From: Streptomyces sp. SID9727
Lineage (GTDB): Bacteria; Actinomycetota; Actinomycetes; Streptomycetales; Streptomycetaceae
DNA: 64,000 nt
Assembly: GCF_010550605.1 (NCBI RefSeq)
Contig: NZ_JAAGNI010000435.1
Span: 62,001-126,000 of the forward strand
Direction of reading: 5' to 3'
Shown here: positions 44,003 through 52,895 of the stretch, one piece after another
Numbering within the stretch: the first letter of the stretch is position 1
How the letters are laid out: each line of letters begins with the position of its first letter
Position numbers and translations under genes: made by a program
Notes under the pieces: model-generated
What the model saw: only the letters and a program-made list of their open reading frames with translations
The model's database searches: none
What the model was told of the DNA's origin: nothing

Positions 44003-44019
44003 ATGAACAGAGCGTCCAT
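44003..44019. promoter_or_regulatory. TetR-type operator, site 2 (imperfect)
   Basis: ATGAACAGAGCGTCCAT matches the 17-bp core of site 1 (ATGAACGCTGCGTTCAT) at 13 of 17 positions, with its centre 28 bp away. Confidence 0.5.
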
Positions 44020-44501
44020 TTATCGGGGATGGCGGCGAGGTCGGGCCGAGCGCGCGTGGGCGCCACGCGGCGAGGTTCACCCGCGCCAGGGTGGCCGAGT
44101 CCGGGCGGTTGCCGGTCCTCGCTCCCGCCGCGGTCAACCGGTGGGCCGGTACCTGCCGAGAATGATGCGCACGAGTTCATCGGCGATCTCTTCCCGAGCG
44201 GGGCGAACGCCGTCGGTTGCGACGGGGATTCGGCGCCGAGGACGTCGTCGCCTGTCCACCTGGCGGAGACACCGAGGAGCGGACGGCCGCCGCGGACACC
44301 TCCGTCATCCAGGTGTTGCCGCCTGTCGAACCGCGGTGACCGCCGCGAACCCTGACAGGGATGGCGGCGTCGAGCGGCAAGGCCCGCTGGAATGCCCAGG
44401 CCCTCCCACGCAAGAAGGGGGCGCCGTCGATGTTTGGAAGCGGCAACTCAGTAAAGACGGGCCTTACAACACTTTTATACGACCAGGTTGGGCGGATAGT
44501 C
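44020..44501. other. Intergenic, no gene recognised
   Basis: This separates the SDR operon from the GlsB-like gene. The last ~60 bp are relatively AT-rich (ACACTTTTATACGACC near 44470) and probably contain the promoter of the next gene. Confidence 0.4.
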
Positions 44502-44771
44502 ATGGGCATTATTGCGTGGATCTTCATCGGGCTGCTCGCGGGCATCATCGCCAAGGCGCTCGTGCCGGGCAAGGACCCGGGCGGCATCATCATCACGATG
44601 CTCATCGGTATAGCGGGCGGCCTTCTCGGCGGCTGGCTCGGCAAGGTCATCTTCGGAGTGGACTCCATCGACGGCTTCTTCGATGTCTCCACGTGGATCG
44701 CGGCCGTCGTCGGCTCGATCATCCTGCTCGTGCTCTACCGGGTCATCACCGGCAACCGCCGCCACGCCTGA
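44502..44771 (+). CDS. GlsB/YeaQ/YmgE-family small membrane protein
   Basis: An 89-residue 'transglycosylase-associated' protein. Three hydrophobic helices are joined by conserved loops: MGIIAWIFIGLLAGIIAKAL, PGKDPGGIIITMLIGIAGGL then LGGWLGK, and WIAAVVGSIILLVLYRVI. The G.(L/I)AG..A....PG.....G.......G..G...GG pattern is diagnostic. Members are abundant stress-linked envelope proteins of unknown mechanism. The frame is open upstream, but the family start is at 44502, behind GGCGGA. A near-perfect terminator follows. Confidence 0.92.
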   Translation: MGIIAWIFIGLLAGIIAKALVPGKDPGGIIITMLIGIAGGLLGGWLGKVIFGVDSIDGFFDVSTWIAAVVGSIILLVLYRVITGNRRHA

Positions 44772-44795
44772 CCTCGACCGTTTCGCCGCACAATC

Positions 44796-44831
44796 GCGCA
44801 AGGGCTTCCCCGCTCGGGGAAGCCCTTGCGC
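44796..44831. terminator. Strong bidirectional hairpin terminator
   Basis: A perfect 16-bp stem (GCGCAAGGGCTTCCCC and its complement) with a GCTC tetraloop lies 24 bp after the GlsB-like gene and between convergent genes. Confidence 0.85.
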
Positions 44832-44960
44832 GTGGCGCCCGGTTGATCGGTGCGCCCGTCCGTATGAGGGAGCGGCGGGCGCATGACGAGCGGGCCGGGG
44901 CGGCCGGCGGCGGCCGCCCCGGCGAAGCGTCTGTAGCCTGCTGGGCGCCGTTCCGTGGTG

Positions 44961-45431
44961 CTACGCCCCTGTGGCAGCGGTCTTGGCGGCCTCGATCGCC
45001 GATGTGAAGTCGGGGGTGGCCCCGATCTGTGCGAGCAGTACGTTCGCCGCGTTGTAGCAGTTGAACGTTTCGATCTTTCCCTCACGGAGGTACCAGAGGT
45101 CCGCCGTCGGCACGTCGATGCGGTTCCCGGTGGGAGGGATCTCGCCGACCGGAGTCGGGAAGGCGCCGAGATGCGTCCCCTGGATCCGCAGTTCGACGGA
45201 GACGACGTCACCGAGCACATGCACCGCGAGCAGCTCGCGATGGATGTCGGGAAAGACGCCGGCCAGCCCCGCCACTCCCTGTGCGATCTCGTCCCCGCGC
45301 AGTGTCATCGCGTTCGGCAGGTCATTGAAGGTTCCGTCTTCGGTGAACAGGGCGCGAAAGCCGCGTCCGTCGAGCACGTCCCCTTCCGCCAGCCGATATG
45401 CCTCGCGGACGACCGCTTCATTGCGTGTCAC
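44961..45431 (-). CDS. SnoaL-like/ester-cyclase NTF2-fold protein
   Basis: A 156-residue protein with an NTF2-like cone fold: AYRLAEGDVLDGRGFRALFT then EDGTFNDLPNAM, AGVFPDIHRELLAVHVLGDV, GTHLGAFPTPVGEIPPTGNR and the final DLWYLREGKIETFNCYN strand. PTGNRIDVPTADLW is typical of SnoaL/ester-cyclase-like proteins, which act as polyketide cyclases, isomerases or hydrolases. The catalytic type cannot be fixed by eye. Start is GTG at 45431, seven bases after GAGGAG. It is divergent from a TetR gene 247 bp away that probably controls it. Confidence 0.85.
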   Translation of the reverse strand: MTRNEAVVREAYRLAEGDVLDGRGFRALFTEDGTFNDLPNAMTLRGDEIAQGVAGLAGVFPDIHRELLAVHVLGDVVSVELRIQGTHLGAFPTPVGEIPPTGNRIDVPTADLWYLREGKIETFNCYNAANVLLAQIGATPDFTSAIEAAKTAATGA

Positions 45432-45594
45432 TTCTGTTCTCCTCGGTGCTGGTACCGCCACGGGGGAGAAGCCCCCGCGGCGTAATCGACAGACGCTGCG
45501 ATCCCATCGGGTCGTCGGATCCCGGGAACGGGCGGACGGGCCGCGACGGTGCCGCATCGGAGCACGTGCGGTGCGCCCGTTCGACAGCCTTTTT

Positions 45595-45640
45595 AATGAT
45601 GGGCGTCATTGCGACTCCTGTTATGATGAAGGTCGTCATT
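45595..45640. promoter_or_regulatory. Pair of inverted repeats upstream of the TetR gene
   Basis: AATGATGGGCGTCATT (45595-45610) and ATGATGAAGGTCGTCATT (45623-45640) share AATGA/TCATT-type arms, in the divergent promoter region between the SnoaL-like and TetR genes. They are candidate TetR operators. Confidence 0.5.
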
Positions 45641-45678
45641 GAAAAGGTCAACTCGGGAACGACGGCGGAAGGACTGCA

Positions 45679-46287
45679 GTGCCGCGGATCACCAAGGAGG
45701 ACAAGGCCCGCAACCGGCGGAACATCCTCGAAGCGGCGGGCCGCATGTTCCGCTCGCAGGGCATCGACGCTGTCGGCATCGCCGAGCTGATGAAGGAAGC
45801 CGGGCTCACCCACGGCGGCTTCTACAACCACTTCGCCTCCAAGAACGACCTGGTGGTCGAGGTGTGCAGGGCCTCCTTCGCCGCCTCGCACGAGAGCCTG
45901 GCCGCCATGCTCAAGGACGGTCAGGACAAGGCCGGCGCTCCGCTGGAACACGTCGTGGCCGGGTATCTGTCCACCGCACACCGTGACGACGCGAACGGCG
46001 GCTGTCCCTCCGCCTCCCTGGTCACCGACGCCGTACGGCAGAACGAAGCGGTGCAGGGCGAGTACGCCGAAGGCGTCGAGGGCTATCTGGCCGGCTTCAC
46101 CACCGAGTTCCTGCGCGAAGCCGAGGGGAAGGGCCACGAACCCGACCCGGCCGAAGCCCGCCAGAGGGCCATTCGCCTGCTCAGCGAAATGGTTGGTGCA
46201 CTGATGATCGCCCGCGCCGTACGCCACGTCGAGCCCGGGCTCTCCGACGAGATTCTGCGGGCCGCCCGCAGCCACACCCTCGACTGA
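45679..46287 (+). CDS. TetR-family transcriptional regulator
   Basis: A 202-residue protein. HTH: RRNILEAAGRMFRSQGIDAV, GIAELMKEAGLTHGGFYNHF, with the GGFYNHF recognition helix of the AcrR/TetR_C_13-like subgroup. The C-terminal domain has CRASFAASHESLAAML and RDDANGGCPSASLVTDAVRQ, as in NemR/YcdC-like redox- or electrophile-responsive relatives. The Cys in NGGCP is typical of that group. Start GTG 45679 behind GGAAGGA. It probably represses itself and the divergent SnoaL-like gene. Confidence 0.9.
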   Translation: MPRITKEDKARNRRNILEAAGRMFRSQGIDAVGIAELMKEAGLTHGGFYNHFASKNDLVVEVCRASFAASHESLAAMLKDGQDKAGAPLEHVVAGYLSTAHRDDANGGCPSASLVTDAVRQNEAVQGEYAEGVEGYLAGFTTEFLREAEGKGHEPDPAEARQRAIRLLSEMVGALMIARAVRHVEPGLSDEILRAARSHTLD

Positions 46288-47161
46288 TACGACCTGCGGC
46301 CGCTGCGGGCCGCGGAGCGACGGTCGTCTCCGGCGGCACGGACCGCGATGCCGCACACAAAGCCTGCGGAGACGCGTCGACCGGGTGGCCCACCGCTCAA
46401 GCATCGTGGTGGCCTCGCAGCTGTCGATGGTTCAAGTGGCGCGAGCCAAGGGGCAAGCCGTGTGTCTGGGAGGCCCTGGACGGCGGGTTCGGCGTACGTA
46501 CCGGGTAGTGACAGCGCGGTGCCGCTTGAGACGGCTGTCCCGCACTCGACCGCGTGACGCTCGCGGTGCTCGAAGGGGTCGAGAAGCGGAGACCGGCCGC
46601 CGCGCGAGGTGCTGCTGCCTCCCTTCCTCGCGGACGCGGGTGCGCCGCAAGCAGTGACCGTAGGACTGATCGCCGCCCTGACCGCGGTCGGCGTGCCGCA
46701 GGGCCGTCTCCGTCGCGGCCCCTGCTGGTCCGCGTCGCAAGGAGATCCCTGCGCGACCACCGAAGTTTCCCCGTGATCTCGACACGTGATGGTTATGCCG
46801 CGAGGGCGTGCCGTCGCCGCCGCCTGGTCTCGGCCGGGGTGAGGCAGCGGAACACCGCAGGCGTGCCGGGACGCGATGTGCACCACGGTGATCGCATGGG
46901 CGAGCGCGTCGCCGGCGGCCTGCCTGGCACGACGGGCCGCCTCGCCCTTGAACCAGGGGCGCTGGGAGGAGCGGGTGGCCTTCGGTACCCGGCACAGCAG
47001 GACGATCGCGTACGTCGCCTTCCCCGCATCGTCGGGCGGGGAAGGTGCTCTCCGCCTCGGGTACCGGAAGACGACGTGTACGGGGAAAAAATCCGGGATG
47101 CGGCCTTGCGGTGTCCGGTCGGCTGGGCGTCCGGTCCCGCTGTGCCGGGCTGCGGATCGCG
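46288..47161. other. Long gap with decayed sequence
   Basis: No intact gene. Minus-strand frames near 46850-47050 (KATYAIVLLCRVPKATRSSQ, FKGEAARRARQAAGDALAHA) have protein-like stretches but change frame and match nothing I recognise. Confidence 0.4.
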
Positions 47162-47644
47162 TCAGTGGTCGGACCCGGGCGGCGGTCTCCAGCCGTCCTC
47201 GGTCCGGATCGCTTTCATGATGCGGCGGCTGATGGCGAGCAGTTGCCGGGTCTGGGCCTGGGTCAGCGGGTCGAAGACCAGCTTGTTGACGGTCTCGACG
47301 TGGCCCGGTGCCGCTTGTCCGACTTTCTGCGTGCCGGCGTCGGTCAGCGTGGCGAGGGTGTAGCGCCCGTCGGCCGGATCCGGTGCGCGGCGCAGCCACC
47401 CCTTCGTCTCCAGGCGCGCCGCCGCGCGGGAGAGGCGGGACAGGGAGCTGTTGGAGTAGCCGGCCAGCGTGCTCATCCGCAGCGTGCGGTTGTCGGCATC
47501 GGCGAGCGCGAACATCACCCCGTACTCGAAGTGTGTCAGCTCGGCGTCGCGCTGCAGCTGTGCGTCGAGGGCGGCCGGCAGCCATTCCAGGACCGTGGCC
47601 AGGGCCGTCCAGGTTTCCAGATCGTCGTCGCTGAGTTGTGACAT
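47162..47644 (-). CDS. MarR-family transcriptional regulator
   Basis: A 160-residue winged-helix protein. Key parts: LDAQLQRDAELTHFEYGVMF, STLAGYSNSSLSRLSRAAAR with the recognition helix, then LETKGWLRRAPDPADGRYTL, where the DxR wing DPADGR is diagnostic. The C-terminal helix follows. The ATG has AGGATGCC upstream. It is divergent from an SDR gene across 124 bp containing two 16-bp palindromes of MarR type, so it probably represses both. Confidence 0.92.
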   Translation of the reverse strand: MSQLSDDDLETWTALATVLEWLPAALDAQLQRDAELTHFEYGVMFALADADNRTLRMSTLAGYSNSSLSRLSRAAARLETKGWLRRAPDPADGRYTLATLTDAGTQKVGQAAPGHVETVNKLVFDPLTQAQTRQLLAISRRIMKAIRTEDGWRPPPGSDH

Positions 47645-47665
47645 GGAGGCATCCTAGCGTCATTG

Positions 47666-47681
47666 ACTTGACCAGGAAAGT
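47666..47681. promoter_or_regulatory. MarR-type operator, site 1
   Basis: ACTTGACCAGGAAAGT: arms ACTT/AAGT in a near-palindrome, close to the marR-like start codon. It matches site 2 at 13 of 16 positions. Confidence 0.6.
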
Positions 47682-47698
47682 CATCCGGCCTACGTTTC

Positions 47699-47714
47699 AG
47701 TTGCCCAGGCAAGT
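47699..47714. promoter_or_regulatory. MarR-type operator, site 2
   Basis: AGTTGCCCAGGCAAGT with exact TTGCC/GGCAA arms around CA. It lies 33 bp (three helical turns) from site 1 in the divergent promoter region. Confidence 0.65.
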
Positions 47715-47768
47715 GAATAAACATCGACACGGCACATCGACACGGCACCACAGGGACGAGAACGGCTC

Positions 47769-48560
47769 ATGGATCTGCGACTGAACGACAAGACCGCCTT
47801 CGTCAGCGGTTCGACACGTGGTATCGGCTTCGCCATCGCGCACGCCCTGCTCCGCGAGGGTGCGACGGTCGTCGTCAACGGGCGGAGCGACACCGGCGTC
47901 CAGGACGCCCTGCGGCGGCTCCGGGCCGAGCTTCCGGACGCGCGGGTCTCCGGCCTGGTCGCCGACTTCAGCGATCCCGCGCAGGTCCGGGACCTGCTCG
48001 CGGCCCTGGGAGACGTCGACATCCTCGTGAACAACGTCGGCCTCTTCGGCCTGGCCCGCTTCGAGGACATCTCCGACGACGAGTGGGGGCGTTACTTCGA
48101 GGTCAACGTCATGAGCGGTGTCCGGCTCTCGCGCCACGTGCTCGGCGGCATGCTCGACAGGAACTGGGGCCGCATCATCTTCGTCGGCAGCGAGTCGGGC
48201 GTGAACATTCCCGCCGACATGGTGCACTACGGCGCGACGAAGGCGGCGATGCTGGCTCTCGGCAACGGTCTGGCCAAGCTCACGCGGGGCACCGATGTCA
48301 CGGTCAACACGATTCTCGGCGGCCCCACGTATTCGGACGGCGTCGCGGACACGGTCACCAGGATCGCCCAGGATCAGGCCCTGACGGCCGAGGAGATGAA
48401 AGCCACGATCATCGGGGCCAACCGGACCACGCTGCTACAGCGTTTCATCGAGCCCGCCGAGATCGCGCACCTCGCGCTCTACCTGGCCAGCCCCCACTCA
48501 TCGGCCACCAACGGTGCGGCGGTCCGCGCCGACGGGGGCGTGCTGACAGCGATGGTGTGA
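47769..48560 (+). CDS. Short-chain dehydrogenase/reductase, MarR-linked
   Basis: A 263-residue SDR: SGSTRGIG cofactor loop, NNVGLFG at the NNAG site, Ser in FVGSESGV, and Y-x-x-x-K as YGATK. The specificity region is long (GPTYSDGVADTVTRIAQDQA, LTAEEMKATIIGANRTTLLQ) and the end is NGAAVRADGGVLTAMV. The ATG follows GGGACGAGAACGG. It is controlled by the divergent MarR regulator, judged by the operators. Its last ~265 bp recur as a broken copy at 53226-53491. Confidence 0.93.
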   Translation: MDLRLNDKTAFVSGSTRGIGFAIAHALLREGATVVVNGRSDTGVQDALRRLRAELPDARVSGLVADFSDPAQVRDLLAALGDVDILVNNVGLFGLARFEDISDDEWGRYFEVNVMSGVRLSRHVLGGMLDRNWGRIIFVGSESGVNIPADMVHYGATKAAMLALGNGLAKLTRGTDVTVNTILGGPTYSDGVADTVTRIAQDQALTAEEMKATIIGANRTTLLQRFIEPAEIAHLALYLASPHSSATNGAAVRADGGVLTAMV

Positions 48561-48860
48561 ACGGGGCCGGGACGCCCATGGACCGCGCATGCCGTCGTCA
48601 CTCGGAACGGCATCGCGTAACGGGGTGATGGATGTCGCGGCAGGGAAGACCGGGGGAGGGCTGTGTCCGGACCGGATCGCCCGCGGCGCCGCAGGCGAGA
48701 CGGCGGCGTGCGGCACTCGTGGTTGATCCGGTCCGTTTGCGGCCCGCGGACCTGTCGGGCGGGGGCGCCGGGGTCCGGGGCGCACCGATCGCCGCCGAGC
48801 CCGGCAGAGGGACCACGGGCCGCGGCCCGGTGTCGGTAGCGGCGGGTACCCCCTCCGCCC
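48561..48860. other. Intergenic, no gene recognised
   Basis: Open frames without family likeness; frames change before the methionine aminopeptidase fragment. Confidence 0.4.
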
Positions 48861-49022
48861 GGGCCTGCTCCTCGCGCTGGAACCGTGGGTGATGGCAGAC
48901 ACTGACCGCCTCGTCTTCGACGCCGACGGCTGGACGCTGCGCAGTGCGACCGGCTGCCGGACAGCGAGCACACCATCGCGATCACCGAGAGCGGAGCCGA
49001 GATCCTGACCCTCCAGCGGTGA
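48861..49022 (+). pseudogene. C-terminal remnant of an M24 (methionine aminopeptidase-like) peptidase
   Basis: Across two frames the plus strand reads GLLLALEPWV, TDRLVFDADGWTLR, then in another frame PDSEHTIAITESGAEILTLQ and a stop. This is the end of type I methionine aminopeptidases: the metal-ligand Glu in (T/A)(I/L)EP, DGWT...D, and the last ligand in EHT(I/V)A(I/V)T. The rest of the gene is gone. Confidence 0.6.
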
Positions 49023-49416
49023 AGACCCGCACCTGCCCAGGAGGATTCGCCACTGGCGCACGAGCCTGCTGCCCAGGACGCCTCGGCGTCCCGGGGGACG
49101 TCGTCTTCATCATGGCTCCGGCCCCGCCCGGAGCCCGGCTGTCACGCACGCCGGGGCTGCGGCGGCCCCGCCCCCTGCGGGGTACGAGGGCCCCGTGCCC
49201 CGTCGTCCGATCTCACCGGCGCCGGAAGGCATCGGCCGTCTACGCGGCAGGGCTGAGTTCGGCGCGGCCGAACAGCAGGGGATGAGGCTGTAGAACAATC
49301 GGTTCACCACCGGCGGAAAGCCCGAACCCACTCCACCTCCCGTCGCCTGGGCGCTTCGAACGCCGCACCGGGCGCCGCGCGCTCCTCGCGGTACGGACCG
49401 CTCGCCCACGGGGCAA
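49023..49416. other. Intergenic, no gene recognised
   Basis: No family-like frame seen; it ends at the terminator of the glycosidase gene. Confidence 0.4.
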
Positions 49417-49456
49417 GGCCCCGCCCGCGTCCCCCCGGGGGGACGCGGGCGGGGCC
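49417..49456. terminator. Very strong hairpin terminator of the GH87 gene
   Basis: A perfect 40-bp palindrome whose 20-base arm runs from GGCCCCGCCCGCG to CCCCCC. In RNA the central C/G bases would open as the loop. It starts 17 bp beyond the stop codon of the minus-strand gene. Confidence 0.85.
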
Positions 49457-49472
49457 GCGCGAGTATGTCGGG

Positions 49473-52400
49473 TCAGCGCTTGGCGGCTCCCTTCGTGGGG
49501 CTGCCGGTGAAGGTGAACTGCGAGCCCGGCTCGACGAGCAGGTCGCCGTCGCGTGAGTTCGAGACGGTCACGTTGGAGAGCGTCGCGTCGCCGCGGGCAC
49601 CGCTCATCGCGAGGATGCCGGAGCCGTTGTTCGACTTGTCGATGCGCACGTCGGAGATCTTCGTCCCGGTGTACTGACCGCCGCCCGTCTTGAACTGGAT
49701 GCCGTCATACGTCGAGTCGAGGATGTCGGTGTCCCGGATGGTGACGCCGGGGATGCTCGTCGCCTGCGCGAAGAGGGTGATGGCGCCGAACTCCTGGTCC
49801 TCGTTCCAGAACGCCCCGCCGGTGCGGTTCAGGGTGTTGCCCGCGATGAGCGTCTGGCCGCTGAAGGGGATCGGGTCGTGGTCCGTGGCGAGCATGATGC
49901 CCGGGTAGTTCATCGTGTCGGAGACGACGTTGTTCTCGATGGTGTTCCCGAAGCCGCCGTAGACCGCGATGCCGTTGGCCCGCCAGGGCAGTTGAATCGT
50001 GTTGTTGCGGAAGTGGTTGTTGGAGCCGACGTCGACCGAGGTGTCCTTGACGTACTTGCTCGACCAGACGGCGAGCGAGTCGTCGCCGGTGTTGCGGAAG
50101 GACGAGTTGTATACGGTCGAGTTGCGGGTGCCGTTGGTGAAGTTGATGCCGTCCGCGTATGTGTCGCGGATCCGCATCCCGCTGAACTCCAGGCCGTCGC
50201 CGGGTCCCCACAGTTCGGGAATGTTGGAGTAGTCGCGGCCCACCCAGACACCGACGTTGGCGTGCTCGATCCACACGTTGGAGATCTTGGTGTTCTTCCC
50301 GAGACGCCCGTTGATGCCGACACCGCCCTCCGCGTTGCCGTCACCGCCGCGGATCCGGCCGGAGCCGAAGATGGCGAGATCGGAGATCTGCGTGTTGTCG
50401 TCGACGTCGAAGCCGAAGTTCCCCTCGTGCGGGTGGTTGATGCCACCGGCGTCCTGCGGCTGGGTGAGGGTGTAGAGCTGCGAATGCCACATGCCGGCGC
50501 CGACGATCTTCACGTTCTTGATGCCGACCTGGTTGTACTGGCCGCGGTGCTGTGGGTCGGGTGTGAGTATCTTCTGCTCCTGGCGCCACTGCCCGGCCGG
50601 GATCCAGACGCAGGAGATCTGCCCGGCCTGGTCCGCCATCACGGCTCGCTGAAGGGCGTCGGTGTCGTCGATGCCGTCATTGGGGACGGCACCGTACTCG
50701 GTGATCGAGGTGCACTCGGAGGGCTTCGTCTTCGCCGGAGCGACCTGCTCCAGGTCTACGAGGTCCACGACGTAGAAGGCCGCTGAGTCCCCGGCATCAC
50801 GCTGCAACCGGAACTTTGTGCCCACCGGATAGGTCTGGGCGAGCAGCGCGTTCGACTCGTCGAAGAGGCGCCGCGCGTCCCCGCCGGGGGTGTTGGTGAG
50901 GCCCTCGGGGGCATCGGTCGAGCCGTAGAGCCACGAGTGCTTCGAGGAGAGGTCGAGCTTGCGGACGAACTTCCCGTCCGCGTAGAGGCTGAGCGTCGCG
51001 GCCTGTCCGCCGCCCCCGGCGGCGTCCGGGATGGAGTTGCGCACCACGATCGAGTTGGTCGGGTTGGTGGAGGTGAACTCGACGTACTCACCGGTGTTGT
51101 CGAGCCGCACCGACTTGCGCCCGCTGGACTCGGTGGCGAAGTTGGTGTGGCCGAAGGTGCGCTTGGCGTCGGTCGTGAGGAGCTTGCCGGTGTACGTGCC
51201 GTTCTCGGCCTCGTACTCGGTGTACGGCACTGCGGCGCCCCGGCCCACGACGATCGAGCGGACGAAGGTGTTGTTGTTCTCGTCGGTCTCGGCGACGGTG
51301 TTCGTCGCGTCGGCGCTCGCGCTGAGCGTCGCGCCGCCGTTGGCCGCCGTCCAGGTGCCCGAGATCGGTACCTGCACGGAGGCGCCCGCCGCGACGGCGG
51401 GGGTGGTGCCGTCGAGCGTGGTCGCCCCGGCCGTCAGCCGGGTGACGGTGCCGGCCGCGACGGCGCTCGTGCCGCGGTTCTTCACGGTGACGGTGAAGCT
51501 GACGCTCGCTCCGCTCGCCGGGCTCTCCGGGTTGGTGGCGATACCGGTGACCTGCAGGTCGGGCCCGGGGCTCTGCGTGACGACGAGCGGCGTGGCGCCC
51601 GCCCGGCTGTTGTTGCTGTCGTCCTGCTCGATGACGGTGTTGTTGGGGTCCACGGCGGCGGAGAGCGCGTAGGAGCCCTGCGGGTGCTTGCCGGTGTCCA
51701 CCGTGACGGTCGCCGAGGCGCCGGCGGCGAGCGCGCCGACGGCGGCGGTGCCCGCGACCGTGCCGTCCAGACTGACGGCGACGTTGGTGGCCGGGGAGGC
51801 GGCCGTGCCGGCGTTACGGACGGTGGCCTCGACGCTCACCGCGTCCTTCTCGGACGGGGAGGTGGGCGTCCAGCTCAGGTCGGTGAGCGTGAGGTCGGGG
51901 TTGGGCGCGGCAGTGCCGACGACCTCGACCTCGGCGATCTGACCGCCGGGCGCACCGGAGTTGGTGTTGAACGCGAGCCGGAGGTCGGCGGCGCGGCCGG
52001 AGACCGGGATGGTCACGGTGTTCTTGTTCCCCGCCGGGCTGAAGTCGTAGTTCGCGCGTGCCTTGAGCGTGGTGAAGGCGGACGCGCTCTGGCCGCGTCC
52101 GCTCACCTCGATCGCCTGTGACCGTGGGCCCCACGAGGCGTCGGGGTTGAGCTTGACGACGACGGCGGAGAGGTCCGCGTCGGCGCCGAGCTTCACGGTG
52201 AGCTGCCCCGGCAGTCCGGCGGACTCCCAGTACGTGTTCACGTCGCCGTCGTTGGCGTTGGCCGGGACGAAGGTGTGGACGTAGCCGTTGGCCTCGACGG
52301 GCCTGCCCTTGGCGAGGTTGGTGCCGGTGGGCGGGGTGCCGGGATCGCCCGGGTCGCTTCCGCCGCCCGCACCGCGGACCTCCAGCTCCGAGAGCTGGGC

Positions 52401-52895
52401 GGCCTGCCATCCGGTGTTGGCGGTGATCTGCACCCGGACGTACCGGATGTCGGCGGGGCTGAAGCCGAGGGCCACGGCGCCGGCGGCGGCGGAAGTGAAG
52501 GTGCGCTTGGCGGAGCCGGAAAGGGTGCTCCAGGTGTCGCCGTCGGTGCTGCCCTGCACGGTGAGTGTCTCGTCGCGCGCCTCCCACGTCGTGGGGAGCT
52601 TGAGGGTCACCTCGTTGACGGAGGTCCTGACGCCGAGATCGACACGGACCCACTGCGGGAAGGAGCCGGCGGGCCCCTCCCAGTAGCTGGCCTGGTTCCC
52701 GTCGGTGACGTTGCCCGCGCCGTACTCGCCGTTGGCACCGCTGGCGACGGCCGGGCGGCCCAGAGCGAGGTTGGGCCCGGCTGCAACGGTCTGGGGCTCG
52801 GCGGCGTGAGCCGTGGCGGGGAGGAGCCCGAGGGGGGTCAGACAGGCCGCGAGCAGCCCGGTGACCAGCCGTCGGGCGGATGACTTCCGTCTCAT
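49473..52895 (-). CDS. Secreted modular GH87-type alpha-1,3-glucanase (mycodextranase-like)
   Basis: 1140 residues. Signal peptide 1-31 (..PATAHA). Two F5/8 type C (discoidin) domains at ~40-175 and ~190-330. Two CARDB domains at ~333-440 and ~446-550 (PDLTLTDLSWTPTSPSEKDA; PDLQVTGIATNPESPASGAS). A CBM6-like region follows at ~555-720 (YEAENGTYTG, NTGEYVEF). The C-terminal right-handed beta-helix at ~725-1130 has ITEYGAVPNDGIDDTDALQR, ADGINFTNGTRNSTVYNSSF and RNTGDDSLAVWSSKYV, matching the catalytic region with clustered Asp of GH87 glucanases. Such enzymes cleave alpha-1,3-glucan of fungal walls or plaque. The ATG follows GAGGAC. It is probably a monocistron. Confidence 0.9.
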   Translation of the reverse strand: MRRKSSARRLVTGLLAACLTPLGLLPATAHAAEPQTVAAGPNLALGRPAVASGANGEYGAGNVTDGNQASYWEGPAGSFPQWVRVDLGVRTSVNEVTLKLPTTWEARDETLTVQGSTDGDTWSTLSGSAKRTFTSAAAGAVALGFSPADIRYVRVQITANTGWQAAQLSELEVRGAGGGSDPGDPGTPPTGTNLAKGRPVEANGYVHTFVPANANDGDVNTYWESAGLPGQLTVKLGADADLSAVVVKLNPDASWGPRSQAIEVSGRGQSASAFTTLKARANYDFSPAGNKNTVTIPVSGRAADLRLAFNTNSGAPGGQIAEVEVVGTAAPNPDLTLTDLSWTPTSPSEKDAVSVEATVRNAGTAASPATNVAVSLDGTVAGTAAVGALAAGASATVTVDTGKHPQGSYALSAAVDPNNTVIEQDDSNNSRAGATPLVVTQSPGPDLQVTGIATNPESPASGASVSFTVTVKNRGTSAVAAGTVTRLTAGATTLDGTTPAVAAGASVQVPISGTWTAANGGATLSASADATNTVAETDENNNTFVRSIVVGRGAAVPYTEYEAENGTYTGKLLTTDAKRTFGHTNFATESSGRKSVRLDNTGEYVEFTSTNPTNSIVVRNSIPDAAGGGGQAATLSLYADGKFVRKLDLSSKHSWLYGSTDAPEGLTNTPGGDARRLFDESNALLAQTYPVGTKFRLQRDAGDSAAFYVVDLVDLEQVAPAKTKPSECTSITEYGAVPNDGIDDTDALQRAVMADQAGQISCVWIPAGQWRQEQKILTPDPQHRGQYNQVGIKNVKIVGAGMWHSQLYTLTQPQDAGGINHPHEGNFGFDVDDNTQISDLAIFGSGRIRGGDGNAEGGVGINGRLGKNTKISNVWIEHANVGVWVGRDYSNIPELWGPGDGLEFSGMRIRDTYADGINFTNGTRNSTVYNSSFRNTGDDSLAVWSSKYVKDTSVDVGSNNHFRNNTIQLPWRANGIAVYGGFGNTIENNVVSDTMNYPGIMLATDHDPIPFSGQTLIAGNTLNRTGGAFWNEDQEFGAITLFAQATSIPGVTIRDTDILDSTYDGIQFKTGGGQYTGTKISDVRIDKSNNGSGILAMSGARGDATLSNVTVSNSRDGDLLVEPGSQFTFTGSPTKGAAKR

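Noticed and set aside
46083-47684. 533-codon minus-strand frame spanning the TetR 3' end and the MarR gene
   Set aside because: It overlaps both regulators out of frame or antisense and gives Arg/Pro/Ala-rich product without family likeness.
50937-52121. 394-codon plus-strand frame antisense to the GH87 gene
   Set aside because: Composition shadow of the CARDB and discoidin coding region.
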